Shown one piece after another: positions 31,906 to 39,309 of a DNA stretch of 41,446 nucleotides (position 1 is the first letter of the stretch; every line of letters starts with the position of its first letter). The notes beneath the pieces are model-generated. The model saw nothing but the letters and a program-made list of their open reading frames with translations, made no database searches and was not told the origin of the DNA. The position numbers were made by a program, and so were the translations under genes. This DNA comes from Phycisphaeraceae bacterium (lineage in GTDB: Bacteria > Planctomycetota > Phycisphaerae > Phycisphaerales > Phycisphaeraceae): NCBI GenBank assembly GCA_028277745.1, contig JANQFR010000030.1, forward strand, positions 1 through 41,446. The letters run 5' to 3'.

Positions 31906-32519
31906 CCGGGCTTGTGCATCAGGAGGGTCGCATCGTGCCCATTGGGGAAATAGTCCTGCCGGAAGTGAACGTCGTGCGTCCGGCCCAGCGCCCAGTCGAT
32001 CAGGGCCAGGGTGGGTAGCCGGCGCGCGGGGTAGCCCTGCGGCGGGGCCTTGGGGCTCACGCGGTCGGACAGGAAGTTGAACAGCAGGGCCTGACCCGCG
32101 GCCTCCCAGGCGTGATCGAGCAGTTGGAAGACGGTGCGGTCGTCCATGGTGTTGAGCGTGCCGGAGAGGGTGATGATCTGCGGGTCGCCGAGGCGGAGCA
32201 GATCGGGGTGGGTGACGAAGTCGCCAGCGTGGAACTCGGCGTGGGGCAGGCCGCGCTGCCGGGCGTGGTCGATCACCTCGGGCATGCCGTCGATGCCGAT
32301 GTACCGCTGGTAGGGCTGGTCGTGCTCGAGGAGGTAGGCGGCGAAGTCGCCCCGGCTGCAGCCGGCGTCGAGCACGCGCTTGCCGGCGAAGAACGCCATC
32401 TCGGTGAAGACCCGGAACCGCAGGCGCTGGGTCTTGGGCGTCGCCCAGAGCGTCGCCTTGAAATCGCTGCCGTGCTCCTGCACCGCGTCGCGGTAGGGCC
32501 TGAGGTACGAACCGTCCAT
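31902..32519 (-). CDS. Class I SAM-dependent methyltransferase
   Basis: A 205-residue Rossmann-fold methyltransferase. Motif I, which binds S-adenosylmethionine, is VLDAGCSRGDFAAYLL, and the acidic loop after strand 2 is YIGIDGMPEVIDHA. The later part includes ITLSGTLNTMDD and a C-terminal strand DYFPNGHDATLLMHKP. Substrate cannot be inferred. The frame is open to 32663, but the extension overlaps the divergent tmk gene; ATG at 32519 (MDGSYLRPYRDAVQEHGSDF) is preferred. No Shine-Dalgarno sequence is seen. Its start is 40 bases from that of tmk on the other strand. It forms a coupled pair with the zinc-ribbon gene downstream. Confidence 0.88.
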   Translation of the reverse strand: MDGSYLRPYRDAVQEHGSDFKATLWATPKTQRLRFRVFTEMAFFAGKRVLDAGCSRGDFAAYLLEHDQPYQRYIGIDGMPEVIDHARQRGLPHAEFHAGDFVTHPDLLRLGDPQIITLSGTLNTMDDRTVFQLLDHAWEAAGQALLFNFLSDRVSPKAPPQGYPARRLPTLALIDWALGRTHDVHFRQDYFPNGHDATLLMHKPG

Positions 32520-32559
32520 GAAAGAAGTGTAGCGTCGGTTTGGGTTATCCTCTGCCGCA

Positions 32560-33252
32560 ATGCCCGCCCCCGACACATCCTGGCTCCCGCGCCTCCGCGG
32601 CCGGTTCGTGGTGTTCGACGGCCCCGACGGCAGCGGGAAAACGACCCAGTTCCAGCGTTTCACCCGGTTGGCCGAGTCGAACGGGGTCCGGGTCTGCGAG
32701 GTCCGCGAGCCGGGGGGGACCGCGATCGGCGAACAGATCCGCGCCGTCCTGCTCGACCCGGCCTACGACCCGATGGACCTCCGCTGCGAGATGCTGCTCT
32801 ACATGGCCAGCCGGGCCCAGCTGGTCACCGAGAAGATCGAGCCGGCGCTGCAATCGGGCTGCCTCGTGCTGGCCGACCGGTTCATCAGCTCGACCCTCGC
32901 CTACCAGGGCACGGCCGGCGGGATCGCGGTCGCCGACATCCTCCGCGTCGGGCAGATCGCCCTGGGCCAGCGCTGGCCCGACCTGGTGGTCATCTTCGAT
33001 GTCGACGAACGCACCGCCAACGCACGGATGAACCCGCTGCTGCGCGAACGTGAGTTCGACACGGACAAGGACCGCATGGAGATGAAGGGTGCCGCGTTCC
33101 ACCGCCGCGTCCGGCGGGGCTACCTCGACCAGGCCCGCAACGACCCCGACCGCCACCTCGTCATCGACGCCGCCGCCGATCAAGACACCGTTTTCGAACG
33201 GCTACTTGACAGGCTTCAACAACGATTCCCTCACGCCAAGGAAACCCCATGA
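32560..33252 (+). CDS. tmk: Thymidylate kinase
   Basis: A 230-residue dTMP kinase, phosphorylating dTMP to dTDP with ATP for DNA synthesis. It has P-loop FDGPDGSGKTTQFQRF near the N terminus, the substrate-binding VREPGGTAIGEQIRAVLLD, and the DR motif LADRFISSTLAYQG. A lid region follows (REREFDTDKDRMEMKG). Length is slightly above the usual 205-215 because of a 15-residue N-terminal extension and a short C-terminal tail. The next gene overlaps its stop by ATGA. The start lies 40 bases from the divergent methyltransferase gene. Confidence 0.95.
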   Translation: MPAPDTSWLPRLRGRFVVFDGPDGSGKTTQFQRFTRLAESNGVRVCEVREPGGTAIGEQIRAVLLDPAYDPMDLRCEMLLYMASRAQLVTEKIEPALQSGCLVLADRFISSTLAYQGTAGGIAVADILRVGQIALGQRWPDLVVIFDVDERTANARMNPLLREREFDTDKDRMEMKGAAFHRRVRRGYLDQARNDPDRHLVIDAAADQDTVFERLLDRLQQRFPHAKETP

Positions 33253-34100
33253 CCCCCCGACTCATTGCCGACTATCAATGCGAAACCGGCGAGAACACGC
33301 TCTGGCACACCGATGAGCAACGCCTCTACTGGACCGACATCCCCACCGGCCGGCTGTTCCGCTACGACCCGGCGACCGGCGCGCACGAACAGGTCTACGA
33401 CGACCGCCAGGTCGGCGGGTTCACCTTCCAGGCCGACGGCGCCCTGCTGTTGTTCCGCGACAAGGGCAACGTGGTCGTCTGGCGCGACGGCCAGGTCCGC
33501 GACACGATCATCGAGTCGCTGCCCGACGAAGAGACCACCCGCTTCAACGACGTCATGGCCGACCCCGAGGGCCGCGTCTACTGCGGCACGATGCCCACCA
33601 AGACCCGCAAGGGCCGGCTCTACCGCCTCGACCCCGACGGGTCCATCCGCATCCTCCTCGAAGGCATCGGCTGCTCCAACGGCATGGGCTTCACGCCCGA
33701 CGGCTCACGCATGTATTACACGGACTCCACCGCACGCCATATCTACCTGTTCGACTACGACCGCTCGACCGGCGATCTGAACAACCAACGCGTCTTCGTG
33801 GAGACGCCCGAAGGCGAAGGCGTGCCCGACGGCATGTGCGTTGACGCCGCCGGCGACGTCTGGTCGACCCGCTGGGGCGGCTGGGGCGTGTTCCGCTACG
33901 GCCCCGACGGACAGCTCAAGCAGAAAATCGACATCCCCGCCCAGGCGGTGTCGTGCTGCTGCTTCCACGGCTCCACGCTTTACATCACCACCGCCCTCGC
34001 CAATAAGCGGCCCGAAACAGGTGAACAAGCCGGCGCGCTCTACGCGGTGGACACCGACGCCCAGGGCCAAACCGAGCACCGGTCGCGCATCGAGCTTTAA
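33249..34100 (+). CDS. SMP-30/gluconolactonase family hydrolase
   Basis: A 283-residue six-bladed beta-propeller lactonase. The metal site residues of the family are visible: Glu15 (GENTLWH), Asn144 (GCSNGMGFTP) and Asp194 (GVPDGMCVD), with Asn100 (RFNDVMADPEG) near the substrate. Members hydrolyse sugar lactones such as glucono-1,5-lactone; the exact substrate here is unknown. The ATG overlaps the tmk stop by four bases, giving translational coupling, though the two functions are unrelated. A large perfect palindromic repeat follows within eight bases of the stop and probably ends the transcript. Confidence 0.92.
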   Translation: MTPRLIADYQCETGENTLWHTDEQRLYWTDIPTGRLFRYDPATGAHEQVYDDRQVGGFTFQADGALLLFRDKGNVVVWRDGQVRDTIIESLPDEETTRFNDVMADPEGRVYCGTMPTKTRKGRLYRLDPDGSIRILLEGIGCSNGMGFTPDGSRMYYTDSTARHIYLFDYDRSTGDLNNQRVFVETPEGEGVPDGMCVDAAGDVWSTRWGGWGVFRYGPDGQLKQKIDIPAQAVSCCCFHGSTLYITTALANKRPETGEQAGALYAVDTDAQGQTEHRSRIEL

Positions 34101-34107
34101 AAAAACG

Positions 34108-34172
34108 CGTTAGCCCCGGGCTCCGCCCGGGGACATGCCCCAAGAAACCCCGGGCGGAGCCCGGGGCTAACG
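34108..34172. repeat. TAGCC-type palindromic repeat with perfect 25-bp arms
   Basis: Left arm 34108-34132 begins CGTTAGCCCCGGGCTCC. The right arm 34148-34172 is its exact reverse complement, ending GGAGCCCGGGGCTAACG, around a 15-base loop. It lies between the convergent SMP-30 and YcfL-like genes. It shares long identical blocks with 20292-20354 (TTAGCCCCGGGCTC, GCCCGGGG). It would form a very stable hairpin and can act as a bidirectional terminator. Confidence 0.85.
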
Positions 34173-34186
34173 GACCCGCGCCGTCG

Positions 34187-34747
34187 TCACCGCCGCTCCG
34201 GGCTCTCCTCCAGCGACGGCCGCACCTCCAGCCGCCAGTCGACCGCGTCGGTGTCCAGGGCCGAGCCCTCGAGGAACGCCTGGGCCCGCGCCGGCAGGAA
34301 CGTGAACTGCCACGTCGGGTCGGGCTCCAGCGGCCGGCCGTTCTGATCAAAGAAGATGAAGCGGTATTGGGTCTTAAGCCCGGCGTCGCTCTTGAGCCGG
34401 ATCGGCACGCTCACGTTCATCGGCCGATCGGCCGGGCGGTTCACCACCGGCTTGTCGTACGCGAGATAGCCGTCGAGCCCGCCCAGCGCCGCGATCTGCG
34501 GGTACGCCGACGCCGGCAATGGGTCCGGCTCGGCCGCGCCCGGCGCCTTCACCGTGTCGCAGCCCACGGCCAGAAACAGACCTATCACGCTGACGCAGGT
34601 CAACTTCAGGCCGATCGTTCTGGACCATTTAGCCCCGCCGCTTGCGGCGGGTGAACGCGGGGCAAGCCCCGCGGCTAAATTTCGTGTCAGGCGATACAGG
34701 TCAAGTGAACACGCGCTAAGCCATGCAAACGTCTTGATCGGCGGCAT
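34187..34747 (-). CDS. YcfL-like lipoprotein (DUF1425) with in-frame repeat in its N-terminal region
   Basis: A 186-residue ORF, last gene of a four-gene operon. The mature part (LPASAYPQIAALGGLDGYLA, VNVP-like VSVPIRLKSDAGLKTQYRFI, FDQNGRPLEPDPTWQFTFLP) resembles YcfL/DUF1425, a periplasmic lipoprotein domain found beside lpoB in proteobacteria. The lipoprotein signal LTCVSVIGLFLAVGC has its Cys at residue 63, far from the apparent start. The ATG at 34747 has GGAG seven bases upstream and lies 17 bp after the previous stop. Between them sits a 54-bp palindromic repeat translated as 18 residues (NLAAGLAPRSPAASGGAK region). Either the protein carries a long pre-signal extension, or translation starts at an internal TTG or other codon just before the signal. 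Confidence 0.7.
   Translation of the reverse strand: MPPIKTFAWLSACSLDLYRLTRNLAAGLAPRSPAASGGAKWSRTIGLKLTCVSVIGLFLAVGCDTVKAPGAAEPDPLPASAYPQIAALGGLDGYLAYDKPVVNRPADRPMNVSVPIRLKSDAGLKTQYRFIFFDQNGRPLEPDPTWQFTFLPARAQAFLEGSALDTDAVDWRLEVRPSLEESPERR
34627..34680. repeat. 54-bp TAGCC palindromic element inside a coding frame
   Basis: Bounded by ATTTAGCC and GGCTAAAT, exact inverted copies. It contains two hairpins, CCGCCGC-TTG-CGGCGG and CGCGGGGC-AA-GCCCCGCG. Its length of 54 bp is exactly 18 codons, and the minus-strand frame of the YcfL-like gene passes through without a stop. The right half recurs at 31366-31390. Confidence 0.85.
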
Positions 34748-34764
34748 CGGAAGTCTCCAGGGGG

Positions 34765-36489
34765 TCAGTTGCGGTTCCTGATCTCGTCGGCGGCTTGCCG
34801 AACCGAGGACGATTGGGGTTCATACGGCGGATGCACCTGCCCAAGAATACGCGCGAACCCCGCCGTGGCGGCCAACGGGATCACCAGACTCCCCCCGCCC
34901 TCCAGGACATGCCGCCCGGCGTAGCCGCCCTGATCCTGACGGGTATAGGCGATCCGCTCGGAGCGGTACAGTTCGTTGAGGTCGGCGAGGGTGAAGCCGG
35001 TGAGGTAGCCCGAGGCCTGGTAGTCGTCGAGCACGCGGTCGGAGGGGAGCTGCACGTCGTCGCCGCCGAGGATGTAGGGGAAGGTGGCGCCGGGCATGGG
35101 GCCGGTGTCGGCGTTGCCGTAGAAGACCTGGCCGGAGGTCGCCCAGGGCGGGGGCGTAGGCCCGGCGCTGACCAGGGCCACGTAGCGCAGCCGCGCCAGG
35201 CCGTCACGGGCCGGGTTGAGGCCGGTGAGGGTGAGTTGGGTCCAGGGCCGGCCGTCGACCTGGAGTGTGATCGTGGCGCGCTGGTCGGCGACGAAGAGAG
35301 GCACGGCGTAGAGGCGCTGGGGCATGACGTCGCAGTAGCGCACGTCGACGTGAGCGCCGGCCTTGAGGAACAGGCCGGCGGCGACGGCGGAGGCGCCGGC
35401 GATCAGGGCGGCGTCGGAGTTGCCCACGGCGCCGGCGCCCGCGGCGATCGCCCCGCCGCCCAGCAGCACGTCGCCCAGCACCGCCTTCGCCGCCCGCACG
35501 TCCGCGAGGTTGTTCCACATGTGGTCGGCCGCCATCACGTTCACGTCCAGCACCTGCGGGTACCGCCGCGCCGGCAGGCCGTCCACCTGCACGCTCAGCT
35601 GCGCGGCGTCGCTGCGGAACCGCGGCACGAACCGCGCCAGCGAATCGCTCGGGCCATAGCCGATCTTCTCCGGCCCCAACCCGTAGGCAACGATCAGCAC
35701 CGTGTTGTACTGCCCTTCACGGAAGCTCTGCATGAGCTCTTTCAGGGACGGGTCGATCGCCGCGACGCGACGGAAGTTGTCGTTGGCTTCCTCGGGCCGG
35801 TCCAGCATCCGGTTGGCGACGCCGTTGAGCAGGTAGCCGAGGGTGAAATTGGATTGGACCGCGACGTAGCCGCTGTCGAGATAGTCTTCGCCTTTTTCTT
35901 CGAGGGCCCGGTCGGGGTCTTCGCCGCGGTCGAGGGCCTGTTCGTAAATCAGCGAGCGGCGGGCGATCTCGGCGGTGTCGATGCGCTGGCCGCGGTCGTC
36001 GGTCCCGAAGTCCTTGAGGTAGAACAGCGCGTTGTCGGCCGCGGCGCGGGCGTTGTCCCACGAGCCGAGGCTCGCCTGCTGCATGCTGTAGAACGCCAGC
36101 GCCAACGCCTGCTCGAACGGCTCGCCCTTCCAGAACCTCAGGTCCTCGTTCAGCACGACCGACTCGACGGTCTTGTCCTCGTTGATCCCCTGGGTGCGGA
36201 GGATCTCGTAGACCTCCTCGAACACGTACCCCGCGGACGCGGCGTAGCCGTCGGCCATGGTGAGGACGGCGACGCGCATGCGGTCGAGCAGGTACATCCG
36301 GTCGTTGCGGTTGGCGGTCATGCTGCGGTAGAGCTCGACCCGCGCGGCGCCGTAGTCGCCGTGAACCACCGCCGCGGGCGTCTTCATCGGCTGCTGACAC
36401 CCCACCGCCACAACCATCGTCACGAGGGGCAGAACCAATGGCGCCGCTTTTAGCCGCACCCGATCCATCTGCCATCTACCATCTGACAT
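34765..36489 (-). CDS. COG3014-like lipoprotein
   Basis: A 574-residue exported protein, third gene of the LpoB/YcfL-type operon. The N-terminal signal (APLVLPLVTMVVAVGCQQ) has a lipobox Cys at residue 31. The following region is helical and TPR-like (LLDRMRVAVLTMADGYAASA, VAVQSNFTLGYLLNGVANRM, AIDPSLKELM), then a domain with a Gly/Ala-rich hydrophobic stretch (VLLGGGAIAAGAGAVGNSDA). This layout fits COG3014, an uncharacterised family encoded beside lpoB and ycfL in some bacteria. The assignment is from layout and context. ATG at 36489 has GAGGG about seven bases upstream; Met8 (36468) is an alternative. The start codon lies within a 7-bp tandem repeat. Stop and start of neighbours are 15-17 bp away. 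Confidence 0.72.
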   Translation of the reverse strand: MSDGRWQMDRVRLKAAPLVLPLVTMVVAVGCQQPMKTPAAVVHGDYGAARVELYRSMTANRNDRMYLLDRMRVAVLTMADGYAASAGYVFEEVYEILRTQGINEDKTVESVVLNEDLRFWKGEPFEQALALAFYSMQQASLGSWDNARAAADNALFYLKDFGTDDRGQRIDTAEIARRSLIYEQALDRGEDPDRALEEKGEDYLDSGYVAVQSNFTLGYLLNGVANRMLDRPEEANDNFRRVAAIDPSLKELMQSFREGQYNTVLIVAYGLGPEKIGYGPSDSLARFVPRFRSDAAQLSVQVDGLPARRYPQVLDVNVMAADHMWNNLADVRAAKAVLGDVLLGGGAIAAGAGAVGNSDAALIAGASAVAAGLFLKAGAHVDVRYCDVMPQRLYAVPLFVADQRATITLQVDGRPWTQLTLTGLNPARDGLARLRYVALVSAGPTPPPWATSGQVFYGNADTGPMPGATFPYILGGDDVQLPSDRVLDDYQASGYLTGFTLADLNELYRSERIAYTRQDQGGYAGRHVLEGGGSLVIPLAATAGFARILGQVHPPYEPQSSSVRQAADEIRNRN

Positions 36490-36499
36490 CTGCCATCCC
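36465..36499. repeat. 7-bp tandem repeat (GATGGNN) over a translation start
   Basis: Five 7-base units; on the plus strand CCATCTG, CCATCTA, CCATCTG, ACATCTG and CCATCCC. The array spans the start region of the COG3014-like gene, supplying both candidate ATG codons. A related GATGGNN array occurs at 37750-37776 on the other strand. Confidence 0.75.
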
Positions 36500-36504
36500 T
36501 CAGC

Positions 36505-37068
36505 TCAGTCCCACACCTTCCCGACCGCGGAGCGCTTGATCTCGTAGCTGCCGGACCAGACCAGTTGGCCGGTGTCCAGGTCGAGCAGCTCGAACACGCA
36601 GAGGTACACGTCTGTCCGGGCGGTCGGGTTGGCGCGGGTGACGGAGCGGAACGTCGCGGTCATGGTGTGGTTGACCTCCCGCCGTGAGCCGTAGGCGAGG
36701 TCGACCTCGTCATCGATCCCGCGGTCGCGAAGCGCCAGGGCCCGCTCGGGCGGGATCACGAAGCGGATGTTCTTCACCCGGTCGAGCTCTTCCAGCGGCG
36801 CGGCGCCGATGATCCGGGCCATGATCGCCCACTGCTCGGGCACGGTGATGACGTCGCTGGTGAGGTTGGTCACCTTGTCGATCGAGACGACCCACAGCGG
36901 GCTGTCGGGGGTGCGGTTCTGGATCGCGTCGCTGGCGTAGAGGCTCTGGGCCATGGCGGAGGCGATCTCGCTGAAGTCGGCGTCGGTGAACCGCGTGGAC
37001 CGCGCCGGCGCCGCGCAGCCGGCCGCGATCAACAGCAAGACCCATAACCGCATGGAGAGCAGCGCCAT
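36505..37068 (-). CDS. LpoB-like lipoprotein (second of two)
   Basis: A 187-residue lipoprotein starting MALLSMRLWVLLLIAAGCAA, with lipobox Cys at residue 18. The body matches the LpoB (penicillin-binding protein activator) fold: FSEIASAMAQSLYASDAI, WVVSIDKVTNLTSDVI, an IRFVIPPERALALRDRG segment and the C-terminal VYLCVFELLDLDTGQLVWSG followed by SYEIKR. In E. coli LpoB is an outer-membrane lipoprotein that stimulates PBP1b. The N-terminal linker here is short, so reach across a periplasm would be limited. Start is separated from the previous stop by three bases (TAG AAG ATG), so translation is coupled. Confidence 0.8.
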   Translation of the reverse strand: MALLSMRLWVLLLIAAGCAAPARSTRFTDADFSEIASAMAQSLYASDAIQNRTPDSPLWVVSIDKVTNLTSDVITVPEQWAIMARIIGAAPLEELDRVKNIRFVIPPERALALRDRGIDDEVDLAYGSRREVNHTMTATFRSVTRANPTARTDVYLCVFELLDLDTGQLVWSGSYEIKRSAVGKVWD

Positions 37069-37071
37069 CTT

Positions 37072-37674
37072 CTAAAACGCGACCTGCTTGACTTCGTAGC
37101 TGTCGCTGAACACGATCTGGTTGGTGGCGAAGTTCACGAGCTGGAACTCCATGTAATACGTCTGCGTGTCGCCGCGGGCGACGCGGTAGAAGTCACCGTT
37201 GAGAGTGTAGGTGGTCTGGGCGTCGTAGGCGTCGGGGCCGACGGCCTTCTGGGCGTCGGGGTTCTTGTTGACCACGTCCTCGCGCGCCGCCAGCCGGCCG
37301 AGCCGGGCGCGCTTCTCGACAAACACCAGCTTGTCGCTGGCGAAGCGGGAGTTGATCAGCTTGTTGCGCATCTTCGCCATCGCGAACTCGAAATCGGTCG
37401 AGCTGACGATACTGGTCTGGTTGTTGATGTCGCCGAGGATGACGGTGACCTGCCCCGGCGTGTCGCGGACGATCGGCAGGCCGGACAGCTGCTGGACCAG
37501 ATTCCGCGGGGCCTGGTCGGCGAACTCGTCCAACGCAGCGGGGAGCACCTTGGCCGAATCCTTCTCCGGCAGCGTCGTGGCGGACGTGGGGATCCGCCCG
37601 GTCTGCTTCGGCTCAGAGCAGCCGACGGCCAACGCGGCGGACACAGCAGCGGCAAACAGCATCAAACGGGGCAT
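37072..37674 (-). CDS. LpoB-like lipoprotein (first of two)
   Basis: A 200-residue lipoprotein heading the envelope operon. It starts MPRLMLFAAAVSAALAVGCS, lipobox Cys at residue 19. The frame is open to 37890, but that extension reads through a palindromic repeat and lacks protein character; GGAG lies about ten bases before ATG 37674. The LpoB-type body shows TVILGDINNQTSIVSSTDFE, FAMAKMRNKLINSRF, FVEKRARLGRLAAREDVVNK and the closing VNFATNQIVFSDSYEVK. It is a paralogue of the next gene, and the operon may encode a two-lipoprotein regulator of cell-wall synthesis. No penicillin-binding protein gene is in the window. Confidence 0.82.
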   Translation of the reverse strand: MPRLMLFAAAVSAALAVGCSEPKQTGRIPTSATTLPEKDSAKVLPAALDEFADQAPRNLVQQLSGLPIVRDTPGQVTVILGDINNQTSIVSSTDFEFAMAKMRNKLINSRFASDKLVFVEKRARLGRLAAREDVVNKNPDAQKAVGPDAYDAQTTYTLNGDFYRVARGDTQTYYMEFQLVNFATNQIVFSDSYEVKQVAF

Positions 37675-37749
37675 GGGGCGGCACTCCGGTGGGTGAGAGA
37701 ACACACTTGACTGTACCCCATCGCCCCGCCAAAGTCTCGTGCGGCGCGG

Positions 37750-37776
37750 GATGGGGATGGCCGATGGCGGATGGAC
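37750..37776. repeat. 7-bp tandem repeat (GATGGNN)
   Basis: Plus-strand units GATGGG, GATGGCC, GATGGCG and GATGGAC, upstream of the LpoB-like operon. The same 7-base unit, on the opposite strand, covers the start of the third gene of that operon. Confidence 0.6.
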
Positions 37777-37795
37777 CGGAGAGGGCGCCATGACA

Positions 37796-37833
37796 CATCG
37801 TTTAGCGCCGGCCCGCAGGCCGGGCTGTAGCCG
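37796..37833. repeat. TTTAGC-type palindromic repeat
   Basis: CATCGTTTAGCGCCGGC (37796-37812) is identical to 20963-20979. It is followed by a GGCCCGCAGGCC hairpin and GTAGCC. It lies between the PilZ/receiver gene and the LpoB operon and seems to be another branch of the TAGC repeat family. Confidence 0.6.
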
Positions 37834-37908
37834 ACGCCTCGAAGCGGACGCGTATGATCCATTCAAAAACCAGCAAGCAAATGCGTTCAAACGGGCCCGT
37901 GCCGGCGG

Positions 37909-38979
37909 TCAGCGCAGCCGGGCGCAGGTGGATTCGAGCTGCCGGAGCATGGGCAGGGCCGCGGGGATGGAGTTGGTCGTGTTGAGCTGACGCAACGATT
38001 CGCCAGCAAGCTCGCTGACCTCGCGGTAGCCGTAACCCAGGGCGGTTTCATAGATCATCCGACACATGCGCTGCGCCTCGGGGACGTCGGCCCACTTGAT
38101 CGCCTTGCGGATCGCGTCGGTCGCCGCTGTGACCTGCTGCAAGTACCAGCCGATGAGGTCGCGCATGCTCGGGTCATCGCGGAAGGTGCTGTAGATCGGC
38201 TCGTCGCTCTGGCTCGGGCAGGAGCCGATCCACTTGGCGATCGAGGTGAACAGGGCCTCTTTGGTGAAGGGTTTGATCAGCACGCCGCAGTAGCCGGCCT
38301 CAAGGATCGCGTCGCGGCCTCCGGTGGGGTCGGTCACCGTGGTGCCGATCACCGGGCCCTGGTACCCCCCGGCGCGCAGCCGGTCGAGGACCCTTTTCAT
38401 CGGGCCGTCGTCCATGTCGAGGCTCAGCAGCACCACATCCGGCTTACGCGACCGCAGCGTCTCCAACGCCGCGTCCACCCCGCGCGCCACCGCCAGGTCG
38501 ACGCGGGTCTCACGCAACTGATGCGGCGCCAGGCGGCACACCGCTTCCTGATCGTCGACCAGCATGACCTCGCCGGTCAGGTCCAGCGGATCGAACCCGT
38601 GCTCCTGAAACTCGGCCGTATCGGGCAGTTGGAGGAAGTGCCGCGGGTCGATCGGGTCGACGAACTGCATCACGACTTCATGCAGCTCGCCTTCAACGTG
38701 CACGCATTCGGCGACCGATCCGGTCAGCGACATCCGCTCATCGCCCTCGCGCGTCGGCAGCACGACGCGGCACTCCGAGCCGACATAAACAAACCCGCGG
38801 TGCATGACGGTCAGTTCCTGCGTGGACATCGCCGTCGCCCGAACCGGCCGGGTCGACGCGCTGCCCCCCGGGTGCTGGACCGTGAATTCGAGGTTGGCGA
38901 TCGAACACTCATACGACTGCTTCGAACGCTTCGCGGCCCGGGGGTTGCCCGACGAAGGTGTTTGCGCAGCGTGTGACAT
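37909..38979 (-). CDS. PilZ-like/pseudo-receiver signalling protein
   Basis: A 356-residue cytoplasmic protein. Residues 20-112 look like a divergent PilZ domain (GFVYVGSECRVVLPTREGDE, LHEVVMQFVDPID), without a clear R-x3-R or D/N-x-S-x2-G motif. Residues 137-250 are a response-regulator receiver: acidic pair Asp142/Asp143 (VMLVDDQ), Thr213 (VIGTTVTDP) and Lys236 (VLIKPFTK). At the phosphoacceptor position there is Ser186 in PDVVLLSLDMDD, so it is probably not phosphorylated normally. Residues 260-356 are helical, perhaps Hpt-like but with no certain His site. Start 38979 is well supported by GGAGG five bases upstream; the frame is open to 39033. Partners are unknown. Confidence 0.8.
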   Translation of the reverse strand: MSHAAQTPSSGNPRAAKRSKQSYECSIANLEFTVQHPGGSASTRPVRATAMSTQELTVMHRGFVYVGSECRVVLPTREGDERMSLTGSVAECVHVEGELHEVVMQFVDPIDPRHFLQLPDTAEFQEHGFDPLDLTGEVMLVDDQEAVCRLAPHQLRETRVDLAVARGVDAALETLRSRKPDVVLLSLDMDDGPMKRVLDRLRAGGYQGPVIGTTVTDPTGGRDAILEAGYCGVLIKPFTKEALFTSIAKWIGSCPSQSDEPIYSTFRDDPSMRDLIGWYLQQVTAATDAIRKAIKWADVPEAQRMCRMIYETALGYGYREVSELAGESLRQLNTTNSIPAALPMLRQLESTCARLR

Positions 38980-39309
38980 CGCGTCCTCCAGCCCTGACAG
39001 ATGCAAGAAAAAGTAGACAAGCCAAGGCCGCAATTTCTATCGGATACCCCCCCCGGCGATGTAGCAATTCGACGTGAACCGGCTCCGCAATCGTCAGATC
39101 GCCCGAGATGAACCGGGCGATCGCCCCCTCCAGGTCTTACGGGAAAGTCTTGTATCGATCTGTACTTAGCACCGATATGCCCTATGAATCTCGGTGTTAA
39201 CCTTTAATCGGCATGAGTAAGTTACCCTATTTTCTCGACATTGTTTAAGGCATTTGCCCGAATCGACAGATACATAGGGTGGTCACAAAGTGATTTGGGG
39301 GTCCAACCC
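38980..39309. promoter_or_regulatory. 330-bp divergent regulatory region
   Basis: No gene is evident between the PilZ/receiver and LuxR-type genes. It contains GATCGCCCG (39097-39105) and CGGGCGATC (39114-39122), a perfect 9-bp hairpin, and a looser inverted repeat CACCGA (39170-39175) with TCGGTG (39191-39196). An AT-rich stretch from 39150 to 39250 probably holds promoters. I see no convincing hexamer pair and no match to a known cyclic-di-GMP riboswitch. Confidence 0.4.

Noticed and set aside
34795..36453. 552-codon plus-strand frame opposite the COG3014-like gene
   Set aside because: Antisense shadow; the minus-strand reading has a lipoprotein signal, Shine-Dalgarno sequence and operon context.
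38980..39309. Cyclic-di-GMP riboswitch near the PilZ-like gene
   Set aside because: The conserved GEMM core sequences are absent; only simple hairpins are present.
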